Part shown: positions 46,131-58,300 of the stretch, piece by piece
Numbering within the stretch: the first letter of the stretch is position 1
How the letters are laid out: every line of letters begins with the position of its first letter
NCBI RefSeq assembly: GCF_036588685.1
Contig: NC_086374.1
Coordinates: forward strand, 30,124,886-30,188,885
Source: Mytilus trossulus
Taxonomy: Eukaryota > Mollusca > Bivalvia > Mytilida > Mytilidae
DNA: 64,000 nucleotides
Direction: 5' to 3'
Position numbers and translations under genes: made by a program
The notes under the pieces: generated by a model
What the model saw: only the letters and a program-made list of their open reading frames with translations
Told to the model about the DNA's origin: nothing
Database searches by the model: none

Positions 46131-46405
46131 AATATAAAATATTGTCCCACATGAAATATTGTCTGTCGGACAAAGTTTCATATAAAATATAGTCCACTGA
46201 CAGTATTTCATAATGAAATATTGTCTGTCGGACAAAATTTCATATCATGAAAATATTGTCCACTGAAGTGGTCCACTGACAGTATTTCATAATGATATAG
46301 TGTCTTTGTCCATGAAATTTTGTCACCTCCTTCTGGACAATATTTCACTATGAAATTCTGTCAGTGGACAATATTTCATATGCAATTTTGTCCGACAGCC
46401 TAAAT
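46131..46405. repeat. Cluster of short inverted and direct repeats (GAAATATTGTC / GACAATATTTC)
   Basis: Variants of 'ATGAAATATTGTCTGTCGGA' (46150, 46212) and of its complement 'GGACAATATTTCA' (46333, 46358), with 'CCACTGACAGTATTTCATAA' in between (46195, 46271). The result is a dense set of alternative hairpins over about 275 bp. No coding capacity. Confidence 0.75.
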
Positions 46406-46879
46406 ACTGGCTTTGAAAATATTTCTTTATCAAATTAGTACACAATTAGAAATAGTACACAAGCTGTCAAGCATGCATCATGCACATTTTTAAATTCATA
46501 AATTCAAGATGTTAATGTTATTGATAGGGCGCTTTTCCGGAACTGAACGGGCATTGGTACAACTTTTAGAACTAATATAATTACCTCCCCTTTGTCCAGA
46601 AAACAAACCAAACGAAATGAAAAAGGTAAAAAAACAAAACAAACAACAAATCTATTGTTATCCGTTTATCTTCATCTTTTGTTTTATATTCATTTACCCC
46701 TTAATACATAGAAACAATGAATAAGAAATATACACAATAAATACGAATCAGTTGTTTGATAAGTCAAAACACAAAAAATAAAATGGCAAAATTTACTTAT
46801 GAATATCCTACCGTAGTCTAAGATCGTTCATCTTGTCAGTTCGTTAGGTATTTGTGTTTGAACTTAACACACGGGGAAA

Positions 46880-46971
46880 CTCCGCATTGATGTCACTACG
46901 GTACTTCTGGCGTAGAAAAACAGTGCAAAATACGTTTTTTCTGCACTTTTGAATAAAAAAACATTTCTAAA
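46880..46971 (+). promoter_or_regulatory. Candidate promoter and untranslated first exon, upstream of MIGA
   Basis: A perfect donor AAAG|GTAAGT lies at 46971/46972, preceded by less AT-rich sequence ('GGGGAAACTCCGCATTGATG', 'GGTACTTCTGGCGTAG'). The first strong MIGA exon starts with an acceptor at 49274, so at least one untranslated exon must lie upstream; this is one candidate. A palindromic E-box ATCACGTGAT near 47583 marks another possible promoter region. Confidence 0.25.
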
Positions 46972-47793
46972 GGTAAGTTTTCATTGTTGTCCTCAATTAT
47001 TGCCAAAAAATGCCAATTTTCTAATGCCCGTTTCAATCCCAACTTCCGAATATTTAAAAACATTCTAGAACTTCACAAAATCCCATTTCCGGCCTCCATT
47101 GCTTTGTGTACATTCCATTCAGCGTCATCAACCTTGTGGCAGGCAATATAGGTCAAGCAAAACGTATTTTTAGGAATTTAAAAATGACATGCTCCTTACC
47201 TCTTTCTCGATTTTCCCGCGGAAAAAGCTCAACCAAAATGAAAGGAAAACTATATGAAAAAACGATGCCCATGCCATAATTTTGAACAGGCATATAGAGT
47301 TGGTTAATAAGAAACCATTTACATTTATTTTTCATAGAATTTTCTTTTTATTCATTATAAAAAGATCGATATTCTGACCATCATGACTGTATGTAAATAT
47401 TCATACAAAATTCCCTTGATGTCAAAAGGGATGGCAAAAAAAGAGTTTTCCTGTTGAATAAAACCCAGAACTATTGCAAACTATTTTGAAGCAATATCCC
47501 AGAAAGAAATAACGTAATTGCTGTAGACTGAAAAATCCCCTAATTGACAGTAGAGCAATTTGATTGGATATAACGAACTGACATCACGTGATTTTGACGC
47601 CATTGAAATTTTAATGTAAACAAACAAGGTCAGAAGGTTCCGTATGGGACATCATTGTACATTTAGTTACTGACAAACAATTACGAGTTATCAAGCTTGC
47701 CAATGCATGGTTATAAAAAATTAAAGCTAAGTCTACAGAAAAAAAAAGAAAAAAATAGCCTTAGTATAACGACTTATCATTACACCTGGATAC

Positions 47794-47829
47794 CAGAGAC
47801 ATATAATACAACTGTATTATATGTCTCTG
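47794..47829. mobile_element. 36-bp palindrome made of two CAGAGACATATAAT termini
   Basis: CAGAGACATATAATACA and TGTATTATATGTCTCTG are joined by AC. These are the exact termini of the 14766-15344 element with the middle lost. Confidence 0.75.
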
Positions 47830-48594
47830 TGAATACTTACCTAAAATCGATGTTGATCTACCCAGGTTTCTTGATATTGATAACTAATTAAAAGCATGTT
47901 CCTGCATACTGGACATGCCATGTATACACCTTATCGCTATTTATTCCATTCTGGATAAGTTCTAAAATTACACAACTTTTTCATCCAGTTGAAACTATCT
48001 GGGACCCTGTTTAAATAATGGTCTGGGGTTGGAGGGATGCTGATCCCGAAATCCTGAGGTCCTGAATTTAAAAACAATTAAATCCCGACATAAAGAAATC
48101 TGAAAAAAGAAATTCCCGGATCCCAAAAGGGTCAATCCCAAAATCCTGAGCTTTAAAACGCCCAATCCAGGAGTCCCGATAAAGGTCTTATCCCCCTTCA
48201 ATAATGCACCATGCATGATATTTTTTTAATGAGACCTGTTTTACTGTTCAAACTATCAAAAATACTTCAAACTAAATATATTTTTACTTCAATTTTAATT
48301 TCGAAAAAAGTGGATCATAATCTTTCAAAGTTTACTAATGATCACTTTCTAAAGTTTTTCTTCCCTCAGCTCACTACTGTTGACCTCTATTTTTTGGAAG
48401 CCTGACCCAAACTTGAAGTTGTATAAATGACTGTTTTCCCCGGATTGGACTAAATAGTGATAAGGTGTATTGATTATTGAACTTGTCGCTTCCTAAAGAC
48501 ACATCATGTGGTTGCACTAGTTTAATCCTACATTGAAAAAAACACATGATTTTGAAGTCTAAGCGATAAAGGTGTAAAGTTTAAGATATGCCAA

Positions 48595-48985
48595 ACTCAA
48601 CAGTAGAGCTTCTTGCCAATGAGACAACAATCCATCCAAGTCACAATTTGCAAAAAGTAAACTATTACAGGTCATATAAAATTGAGAATGGAAATGGGGA
48701 ATGTGTCAAAGAGACAACAACCCGACCAAATAAAAAACAACAGTAGAAGGTCACCAACAGTATGGTTTTTAACACAGAGCCAGCAAGCTACGTGTACAAA
48801 AAAATGTATAACATGCATAAAGGGCCCCAAAATATGACTAGTGTAAAACCATTCAAACAGGGAAACCAATGGTCTACCTTTTATTCTATAAAAAAAAAAT
48901 GAGAAACAAGATCTTTAGCATGTATGAACCACGTCAACAAACGACAACCACTACATGTATCAGAAATTCTAAAGTTTACAGATAC
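48595..48985 (+). repeat. Two mussel-type dispersed repeats, overlapping
   Basis: A family A head ('TTGCCAATGAGACAACAATC', 'AAGTAAACTATTACAGGTCA') is followed at 48670 by a different repeat, 'AAATTGAGAATGGAAATGGG' with 'GTGTCAAAGAGACAACAACC' and 'GACCAAATAAAAAACAACAG', then family A-like 'AAGGGCCCCAAAATATGACT'. Confidence 0.7.
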
Positions 48986-49307
48986 ATGTACATGTAAACA
49001 CAATAAAAGAAACTAAGGAAGCTAAGCAGTCTTCAAGTCGCAATTAAAAAAGCCTTATCTGTAGCTATATCGCATACTGTTATTTTTTTTTCCCCTGATA
49101 TACATGTATGCCAAACAAACAATGAAGGGATTATTTATATAATTAATTGCCTAGTCATCTGAAATTACTTTTAATCATCATGTTTGATTTACTCTTCACT
49201 TCATATTTTTACATCAGTAAATATTTTGGGAGAAAAATGTAATAAACTATATACAAAATGTTTTATTTTATCAGCTCGTGTGAAGTTTAGTCTTGGTAGG
49301 ACTAAGG

Positions 49308-52300
49308 ATGTCTTCCAAGTGGCCATTGCATTTTCCTGCCATAACACTTCCTACTAATAGGTCTAAAGTGGTGACAACTGTATCATTAGGTCTTGCTATA
49401 TTGGGACTGATAACAGCATATTTCCGTTTAAGGAAGAAATGCAGTCAAAATGTCAAACGACAGGTTCCTGATGGAAGTGAACATAATAGTAGATTACATA
49501 GCTATCTTAATGGAGGTTTGTTTTTAATTTGAGAATCTTAATACAATTCACATATTTATAATTTGACAATTCTATTTGAACAAAAGAAATACCAAACGAC
49601 ATATGACATATGTGGTACTAACGAGAAAAATAAAAAAATCAAATTAACATTATTTATTCAAAACACTTAATAAGATTAGACAAGATCATGAGATGAACCT
49701 AATAAAATACCATAAGATTGATCAGGCTCTCATGAAAGGTAAGCCGTTCCTGTTCCTACAGCATGTATAGTGTCAAAAATTGTGTTTGATATTCAACAAT
49801 ATGCATGCATAGGAAATGCTGCCACAAGATGTCTAAAAGAATTTAGTGTCCATCAAATGTTTTTAGATTTCTTGTAGGCTATTTATGAAACAGTTAAAAG
49901 AAACAAATTTTGTATTATATTCCCAGTCCTATATTGCACTCACCTTGTATGTCTGTCTGTTGAACAAATATTTGTATCACACTTTTCATTACAGAGAATA
50001 TGATTTCATATTTGGTCAATTATAGCTTGGCAGTTTCCAGTTAGTAAGGTTTGATAGCTTCTTTGATCTTCTACCTGTTTTCCAAAAGTATGTTTTTGTT
50101 GTTTGAATTATTGTACTTGAATTGAGTAAATCAATGGTAGTATAAGCACTCTGCTCTTTTATTTGTTTTGCATGACTATTTTCATTTATACAACAATGTC
50201 AATATCATGAATATTCTGGCCTGAGAATTTAAAAACTTTCTCCCAACTTTATTATTTACTTTTGTTACGGTTCACAGCTTTGTTTGGTACATATTATAAG
50301 ATTTCTATTTGATTGCAGATGTGACAACAGGTAGAGGTCATCATGCTGAGAGTCCATCTGGTAGTTCTACACTATCTAGATTTAACAAGACACAGTTTGG
50401 TTCAATGTCCAGTTTGGCTGCATCTTCTGTATCCACAGTAACACATGCTCCAATAGACACCGGATCATTGTCACCAATACAGCTGTGTCATCTAGGTATA
50501 TCTTGGCCTGATTTATTAAGATATCCAGTTTTATTTGGAACAGTGTCCACTTACTGGACACATCTTTACTTCTTTGACAGAAATTTGCACTAATTAATCA
50601 TGTATTTGGGTTTTTTTTCTTAACAAGAAGTTGCAAAATCCATGCTACTGTGGATTCATAATTATTCATTGAATACCAATTTCTTAGGTTGCATGGGAAC
50701 ATGTTCAACAAATGAAAATTTTCTGTAGGCTTTGTATGCACAAATGGGCACAATCACAAAATCAAATGTCCATGAAAATGCAAATTTAACTAAACTAAAA
50801 AAATGAATCCACAGTACAGTGTACATTTTGTACATTGAAAATTAAGTCTACAAGACTATTGGACATGATTATATTATGACAATTGAAATGTATAGATATG
50901 CTGTCTACAAAATATTCTAATTGTAGCCTTTTTTTCAAAGTTCCCTGATGTATGTGTATTTGTACCTCAAAATTATGACATTACTCTATTTCAAAAACCC
51001 AGAGTCTCCCCAAAAACCTAAAACTAAAATTACTTGCACAATGTGTCTATATTTTGTAAGACTTGTCAATGATCATTACACAGTTTATTTTGTTTTTAAA
51101 GGATTTGAAACCTTACAGACAGCAGTAAGTTATTGGGAGGATGCAAATGGGAAATTATTATCAACTGAAGACCAATCAAAACCAGCCATGCACGTAAGTC
51201 AGATAATGATGGCTACCCAATTTTCAGAATATATATGTAAGTCACTAAGCAAAAACAGATGCATTTCTTATTGAGACGAGAATATCTGCATCATTATACT
51301 TGATATGCTTTTATAACTTTTTACAATATTGAACCACAGATGAAGGGTATGTAATAGCAAAAGACATGGTTCTTCTCACTTATAGGAACTTTTATGACTC
51401 TGTTAATCTATTTACATTTTGTTGGTGTAAGACAGTATGATATAAATGCTCGGTGTTAATTTGTTTCATCTTTTTAGAACATAGATATGACAGTTATTTA
51501 TGTATTATGTCTAATATAATAAAAGAATATGATTCCCAGTGAGACAACTCTCTAACAGAGAACAAATGACATAGCAGTTAATAACTATGTATATTTACAC
51601 AAACAAGATAATATATTTGTAATGTTTTATAGGATGCAGACACATTAGCATTACATCAACAGTTAGAAAGATTACTGGACTCTTCTTACAGAATGATGGA
51701 CAGTTATGAACGTCAGTGTGAAAGACAGGCAGATCAAGTAGCATTTGATTCTGCTATTACAGCATTTACAACAGAGATGGACAGAGCATCATCAAAAAGA
51801 AGTTTAGACACTGGTTCCCAAAGTGACCAAGATTCATTTGTATCAGCTACAGATGTAAATACAACAAGTTTTAATAGATCTTATAAAATACCGATAAACA
51901 TGTATTATTTAAAAGCCTTAAAAATTAAATGTATAAGTAATTTCATGCCTCTTTATTTTAAACAGTATTTATCAATGAAAAATTACAAGATATATTACAA
52001 TGATACATAACGTTCAAAAATGGGATTCGGAAACAAGTTTGGAAAATCTTTTATATATCTTTCTCCTCAAAAAACAATTTATTTAACATACAATATTACA
52101 TGCCAACAGTATATTCAGTGTATGGTAGAATATGATAAATTGAATAAATACACACACACACACACACAAAAAATTCAACAAATAAAAAAAAATAAAAAAA
52201 GGAAAAAATATGAAACAGTCAACTCTATATCTTATTGAGTTTAATTCATAGTATATCTGAGAAATGTATATATTTTTTGAAATTTATTATAACCATAGCA

Positions 52301-55300
52301 GATGTCATTTTACACTATGAAAGATAAAGAATTTAACAGAAGTATTTGAAAAATTGAATTACTATACTTGATTGATTAAATACAATTTAAATGATAGGTT
52401 GAGTAAGTTTGCACTGAGAATTCCATCTTACACGTATACACAGCAGTAATAATACAATTTACTTTTTATAACTTACTTGTAGATGGCCAATTTAGCAGAT
52501 TTAGACAATCATAGAGAAATGTTCCAACATCTACCATTGTATGAAGCAGGTCTTTTAGAATTAAAACATGGAACCATAACATGTAGAACACTCAGGTATA
52601 AAATTGTTTATTAGAGGATGCAGATAGAATTTGATATTTCACACAAAACTCTTAATTCTGTACTGAGTAACTGTTACAATACTCTCACTTATGTGCCTAT
52701 GTATAAACAAAAAAGAACACTAAGGTTTTAAACCAATAATAATATCTCTGTATACATGCTATGAGTTATAGGTAATCATTCTAAAAATAAAACAGGTGTT
52801 TTAAAAGTTTCTCTTCATTCTGCCTTTCCTAAAAATCTGTAGCAATGATATGATTTAGGTCTCTTATTATTGGACAATACACATTACACATCCCTTGTTG
52901 AACCATAGAAATGGTACTGCTGTAACCACAAAACAAGAAATGTCTGAAATTCTGAAATCTTTTTTTAGGACAGAAATGACACATTGTTTGTCAGACACAG
53001 AATTTCTTGCCAAGCTGCATTGTCTGAGATTGGCACTTGAGGTAATGTAGGTCTAAATAGCATTTTTTTTTTAAATAACTAAGATTTTATATCAATTCCA
53101 TTGCAATAAAGAGGGTTATTCTGAAAATAGAATTAATAAATAAAAAAGTAGGATTAAATCACAGTGTTCTAGCCAGGATTTGAAAAGGGGAGGGTGCTAG
53201 CCAGAAAAAAGGGCAATTTTATGGAAAGTTGTCATTGAAAAAAGGGCAATTGTTTATAAAGTCTCATGATTAATTAGCATGCACCCTGTTCAAACTTTGT
53301 AACTAGAACACTGGATCATATTCAACTTTCAGTATGTTCCTCGAAGAGGGTCTCATTTGGGGGTTTTGATCCCAGATCCCACTAACTTTTTTGACAGGTT
53401 AGTATCCCACTTACACTATGTACATTAGCAATTCTCATTTTTATGCCCCACCTACGATAGTAGAGGGGCATTATGTTTTCTGGTCTCTGCGTCCGTTCGT
53501 TAGTTGGTTTGTTCGTCCGTACGTCTGTCCTGCTTCAGGTTAAAGTTTTGGTCAAGGTAGTTTCTGATGAAGCTGATTTCCAATCGGCTTCAAACTTAGT
53601 ACACATGTTCCTTATGATATGATCTTCCTTATTTTAAAGCCAAATAAGACTTTTGACCCCAATATCACAGTCCAATGAACATAGAAAATGAAAGTGTGAG
53701 TTTCAGGTTAAAGTTTTGGGTCAAGGTAGTTTTTGATGAAGTTAAGGTCCAATCAACTTGAAACTTAGTACACATTTTTCCTATGATATGATCTTTCTAA
53801 TTTTAATGCCAAATTTTATTTTTTAACCAATTTCTAGTTAAACGGTCCATTGAACATGGAAAATGATAGTGCCAGTGGGGCATCCGTATACTATGGACAC
53901 ATTCTTGTTTTTGTAATTTCCAGTGTCCCGCTGGACTTCATCTCCGGTTTTCCAGCACAATAATTTGACTTTCATGTGTCACGCTTACAAAAAAATTGGC
54001 AATTCTGTGTCATGCTTCGACCCTAATGAGACCCACTTCCAAATTGTTTCAAATTACATAAAACACTGTTGATAACTATTTTAAAAGATTGAATTACTAA
54101 ATTAATTGATATGCAAGCTGCATATTGACCCTCTTCTTTTTAACTGTTTGAATGCAATTATGTTTATAAATTTTGCAGGTAGACCGTAGTCAAATACTTA
54201 TTCTGTATTCTATTTTAATCTTTACAGATTATATTTAGTAACAGTTCCAACAAAGAATATTTCACTAGAATGGGTAGACAGATAATTGGTGATATTCTTG
54301 TTAAATCTGAAAGAGTAAGTGAAATCAAGATTTAAATTTACATGTACATGAATGATACGGTAATTCAAGCTTATAAAAAATAATACCTGTCCTGAAATTC
54401 ATATCTTTCAAATTTAGCATAGATTGTTATCTCTTCTTTTAGTATGTGTTGAAAATTTAAACTCATCCTTAATAATCTAATTGACTTGATGAAAAGTTGA
54501 CATGATTGTAGTCAAACTCACAAATGTACATGTATGAAGGCAAATAAATAGTTTGTCTCATAATTTTATTAAAAAAGGATCTTCCAATTAGAACCTTTTT
54601 GAAGTTATCACTATTACTTGTTGTTTATGTTTGCAATACATGTAATAATACTTTACATTTTAGGATCCTGAAGAATTTTTTGTTGCCTATGATGAAATGA
54701 TGGATTATGTATTGAAGTCATCTAACTGGCCACAAATGGAAGAAGAATTGAAAGGTAGAGGGGTACGTATGATGTATGGTAGTTATTACAGTGCTTATCC
54801 AGTGACCTTTGGGGTATCACATTTGCAAAGACCAAAACAGTTTACCAAATTGCAGTCAGATTTCTACTCCAACTAACTGATCAACTGGTAAAATATTTTC
54901 TCTAATTCTATGGGAATTTATCCCTTTCCGAACCCATTGTATAAAAAAATTTAATCAACGTGTGGTTGCTGGTGATCTCAAAAGATCATTGGATGATTTT
55001 AAGGGTCATGACCTTTTCAGCTAACTGGATGAATCACAATATGATAACAGGTGTTAATGAAATTGACAACTTCGTGCAATGTGAAAGGCACTCGAAGGGG
55101 ATTTTCGGTTAACAAAAAAAGAAAATTTCTTTTTAATCATTAGAGAAACAGATTCTTACATAGTTACTCGTTGATTATCGGATTTATCCAATCTCGATAG
55201 TTAAATTATCAATTTTAAAGTCCTCGCCGAGGCGGCTCGGACTTTAAAATTGATAATTTAACTATCTCGATTGGATAAATCCGATAATCCACTGGTATCA

Positions 55301-58300
55301 ATGTAAGAATCTCTATTTAGCAGATTGCTCAAGTGAAATGTTGTTAGTTTGAAGTGAGTGCTGTAAAATAAAAAAGTTATACTTACCATCCAGATCCAGT
55401 CAGTTGATACCTTTGTCAATCATTTCTAACACAAATAATATCTTACTATAGTATGAGTCACTGAATAAAATGGTCTAATTTTAACATGGAAACTTCTATC
55501 ATAAATAAATATTATAAATGAATAGTTCAAAACATTGTTTTGTAGGTGTATATTTTATAGCTTTGTCTTCTAAGAGAAAGTTATTGTGCAATTGTGATTC
55601 GAATAACATTTTCTATGCAAATTACTGATCTGCTGTCATTAAAGGGAAATAATTTATATTGAGTTCAAATGTACACATAAAATTTAATCAATGATACGAG
55701 GCTTATGATTTTGCCTACAAAAGATTCATAAAAAAAAATGAAATGCAAAATTAGTATGAAATTGAAGGGCATGCATGTAAAACACAAATTAGAAAGGTTT
55801 TGCAAAATACTGCTTATAAGATATCTTGTACTCCTTGGTAGACAATCCTTTATACTTTGAACAATTCAACATTTTGCAAAACAGCTGTTAATTGTCTTTC
55901 ATCATTAAATAAGTTTCATTGTTCGTTTTAGAACAGAGGATAAAAGTTAAATAATAACAGAAATAATGTTACAACAAATTAAATGGGGAAATTTGATATT
56001 TGTCAGACAGAACAAAATTTTGCTGATTATTTGTAATGTAAATTATTTCCCTTTATTGCCAGCAGATCAGTAATTTGTATACAACATGTTATTCGAATCA
56101 CTATTGCACAATAACTTCATCTTAGAAGACAAAGCTATAGAATATACACCTACAAAACAATGTTTTGAACTATTCATTTATAATATTTATTTATGATAGA
56201 AGTTTCCATGTTAAAATTAGACCATTTTATTCAGTGACTCATACTATAGTAAGATATTATTTGTGTTAGAAATGATTGACAAAGGTATCAACTGACTGGA
56301 TCTGGATGGTAAGTATAACTTTTTTTATTTTACAGCACTCACTTCAAACTAACAACATTTCACTTGAGCAATCTGCTAAAATATTTTACCAGTTGATCAG
56401 TTAGTTGGAGTAGAAATCTGACTGCAATTTGGTAAACTGTTTTGGTCTTTGCTAATGTGATACCCCAAAGGTCACTGGATAAGCACAGTAATAAGACAAA
56501 AAACCTTTGGCTCGATGATGTGCATCTGAAGAAAATATGCCATGTTGATATATAAAAAGAAAAACATTAACAAAATGTTTCATCCTTCTCCCCATTTACA
56601 GTCTATGTATGATAGATAAAAGCAAATGGTAAATACATAAACACACCAGCTTAAATACATGTGTTCAGTGGAGCCTTGTTGTTCATTATAGATTTCAAGT
56701 TATTTGAATGTGAATTTTGTTTAGATTATTATATAAGTTGGCTCTCAATAAGCTTCTGTCATGTTTACTGTAAACCAACTTATTTTTGCAAATACTTTAT
56801 TTCATGTTTGGCACTTTCTTCAAACGACCATTTTGCAGCAAATTAATTTGTGATTTTCAGATGTACTAAATGCATTCAAATAATGGGAGAGCCAAGTTTT
56901 ATATATTTGCTACATTTTTCTACCCACAAAAGATGCAAAAATTAATCCCTCATGGAAATTTGTTTGTTTAAAGTACAGTATGCTGTTTTTAGCAAAGCTT
57001 GTAGGGGTGGATACATGTTTCTTATTGTATAATTGATCATAATTGGCAAATTACTTCATATTTTATAAAAGGTCAACTATTTGACAAATACTTCACAGCC
57101 GATCGTGCAAGGGCTATATAGCCTGTCAAGGACGTTAAAAACTTCCCTTTGTAGTATTACTTCACATTTTATAAAAGGTCAACTATTTGACATTTGCCTC
57201 ACATTTTATAAAAGGTCAACTATTTGACATTTGCTTCACATTTTATAGAAGGTCAACTATTTGACATTTGCTTCACAATAAAAGGTCAATTATGTCACAA
57301 TTTATGAAAACAATATTCTTATGTTAAATAATTATTGTTTGACAATGATGTTTAGATATTTCAGACTTCAATGAATTTTTTTTTTGTAGGTAAAAAGTTT
57401 TACATTTTATGATGTTGTATTAGATTTTATTTTGATGGATGCTTTTGATGATCTTTCCAATCCACCCTCATCTGTCATTACAGTAGTACAGAATAGATGG
57501 CTCTCAAATGGATTCAAAGAAACAGTAAGATATCTTCTTTTTGAATGAAAGAAATCTTATTTCTGAAGCAATTTTAATTTTGTAATGCTACTTGATTCCT
57601 TCATAATCAGTATCGCAATAATAAGAACTTGCATTCTGATATAAATGTACGCAAAAACTTCTGAATTGACAATAAATGATTGCATTAAGTTTATGGATAA
57701 CATATATAAATTAACAAAGTGTTTTGGGGACAGATATTATTTTTTACAAACTAAATAGCACTACATTCCTATTTCTTTGTAAGTAAAAAAGTTTGATCTT
57801 TTAAATAATACAAAAGTTGGTCTATGATGGAGAGTTGTCTCATTTGCATTCATACCACTTTTTCTGATTTTCTACATTCAATATTTCAGGCTTTATCAAC
57901 AGCAGTATGGTCAGTTTTAAAAGCCAAAAGAAGAATGCTCAAAGTAAGTAGATTCTTATGAAATTTCAGTTATCTGCTAATATTCTACCTTCTATATAAT
58001 TCTTTACATTTAGATCATTGAACGTTGTTAACTCAATATAGCATAGTCTATTGAATTATCTATCGCATTCTGTAGATACCTTGCAGTAGAAATGTATCAC
58101 ACATGAATTGAAATGATAAAATTTAATTGATTTGGTAATTTTCCTAGGACTTTTGAATTTACAGGGAAGAATTGATATAAATCATATACAAAGAATGGTG
58201 TTTCATTACTAATTGCTGTTATTATATTTTTAAACAGGTGCCACATGGGTTCATTGGCAGATTTTACAGTATAACAGAGCATACAAGTCCAGTATTAGCT

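Noticed and set aside
50948..51101. Upstream extension of the frame containing MIGA exon 3
   Set aside because: Low-complexity translation with an acceptor at 51101; the conserved sequence starts only at 51102.
51855..52010. Read-through of MIGA exon 4 into the intron (frame continuing to 52010)
   Set aside because: Exon 4 ends at GTAAAT after the conserved SFVSATD, and exon 5 continues the family match in frame.
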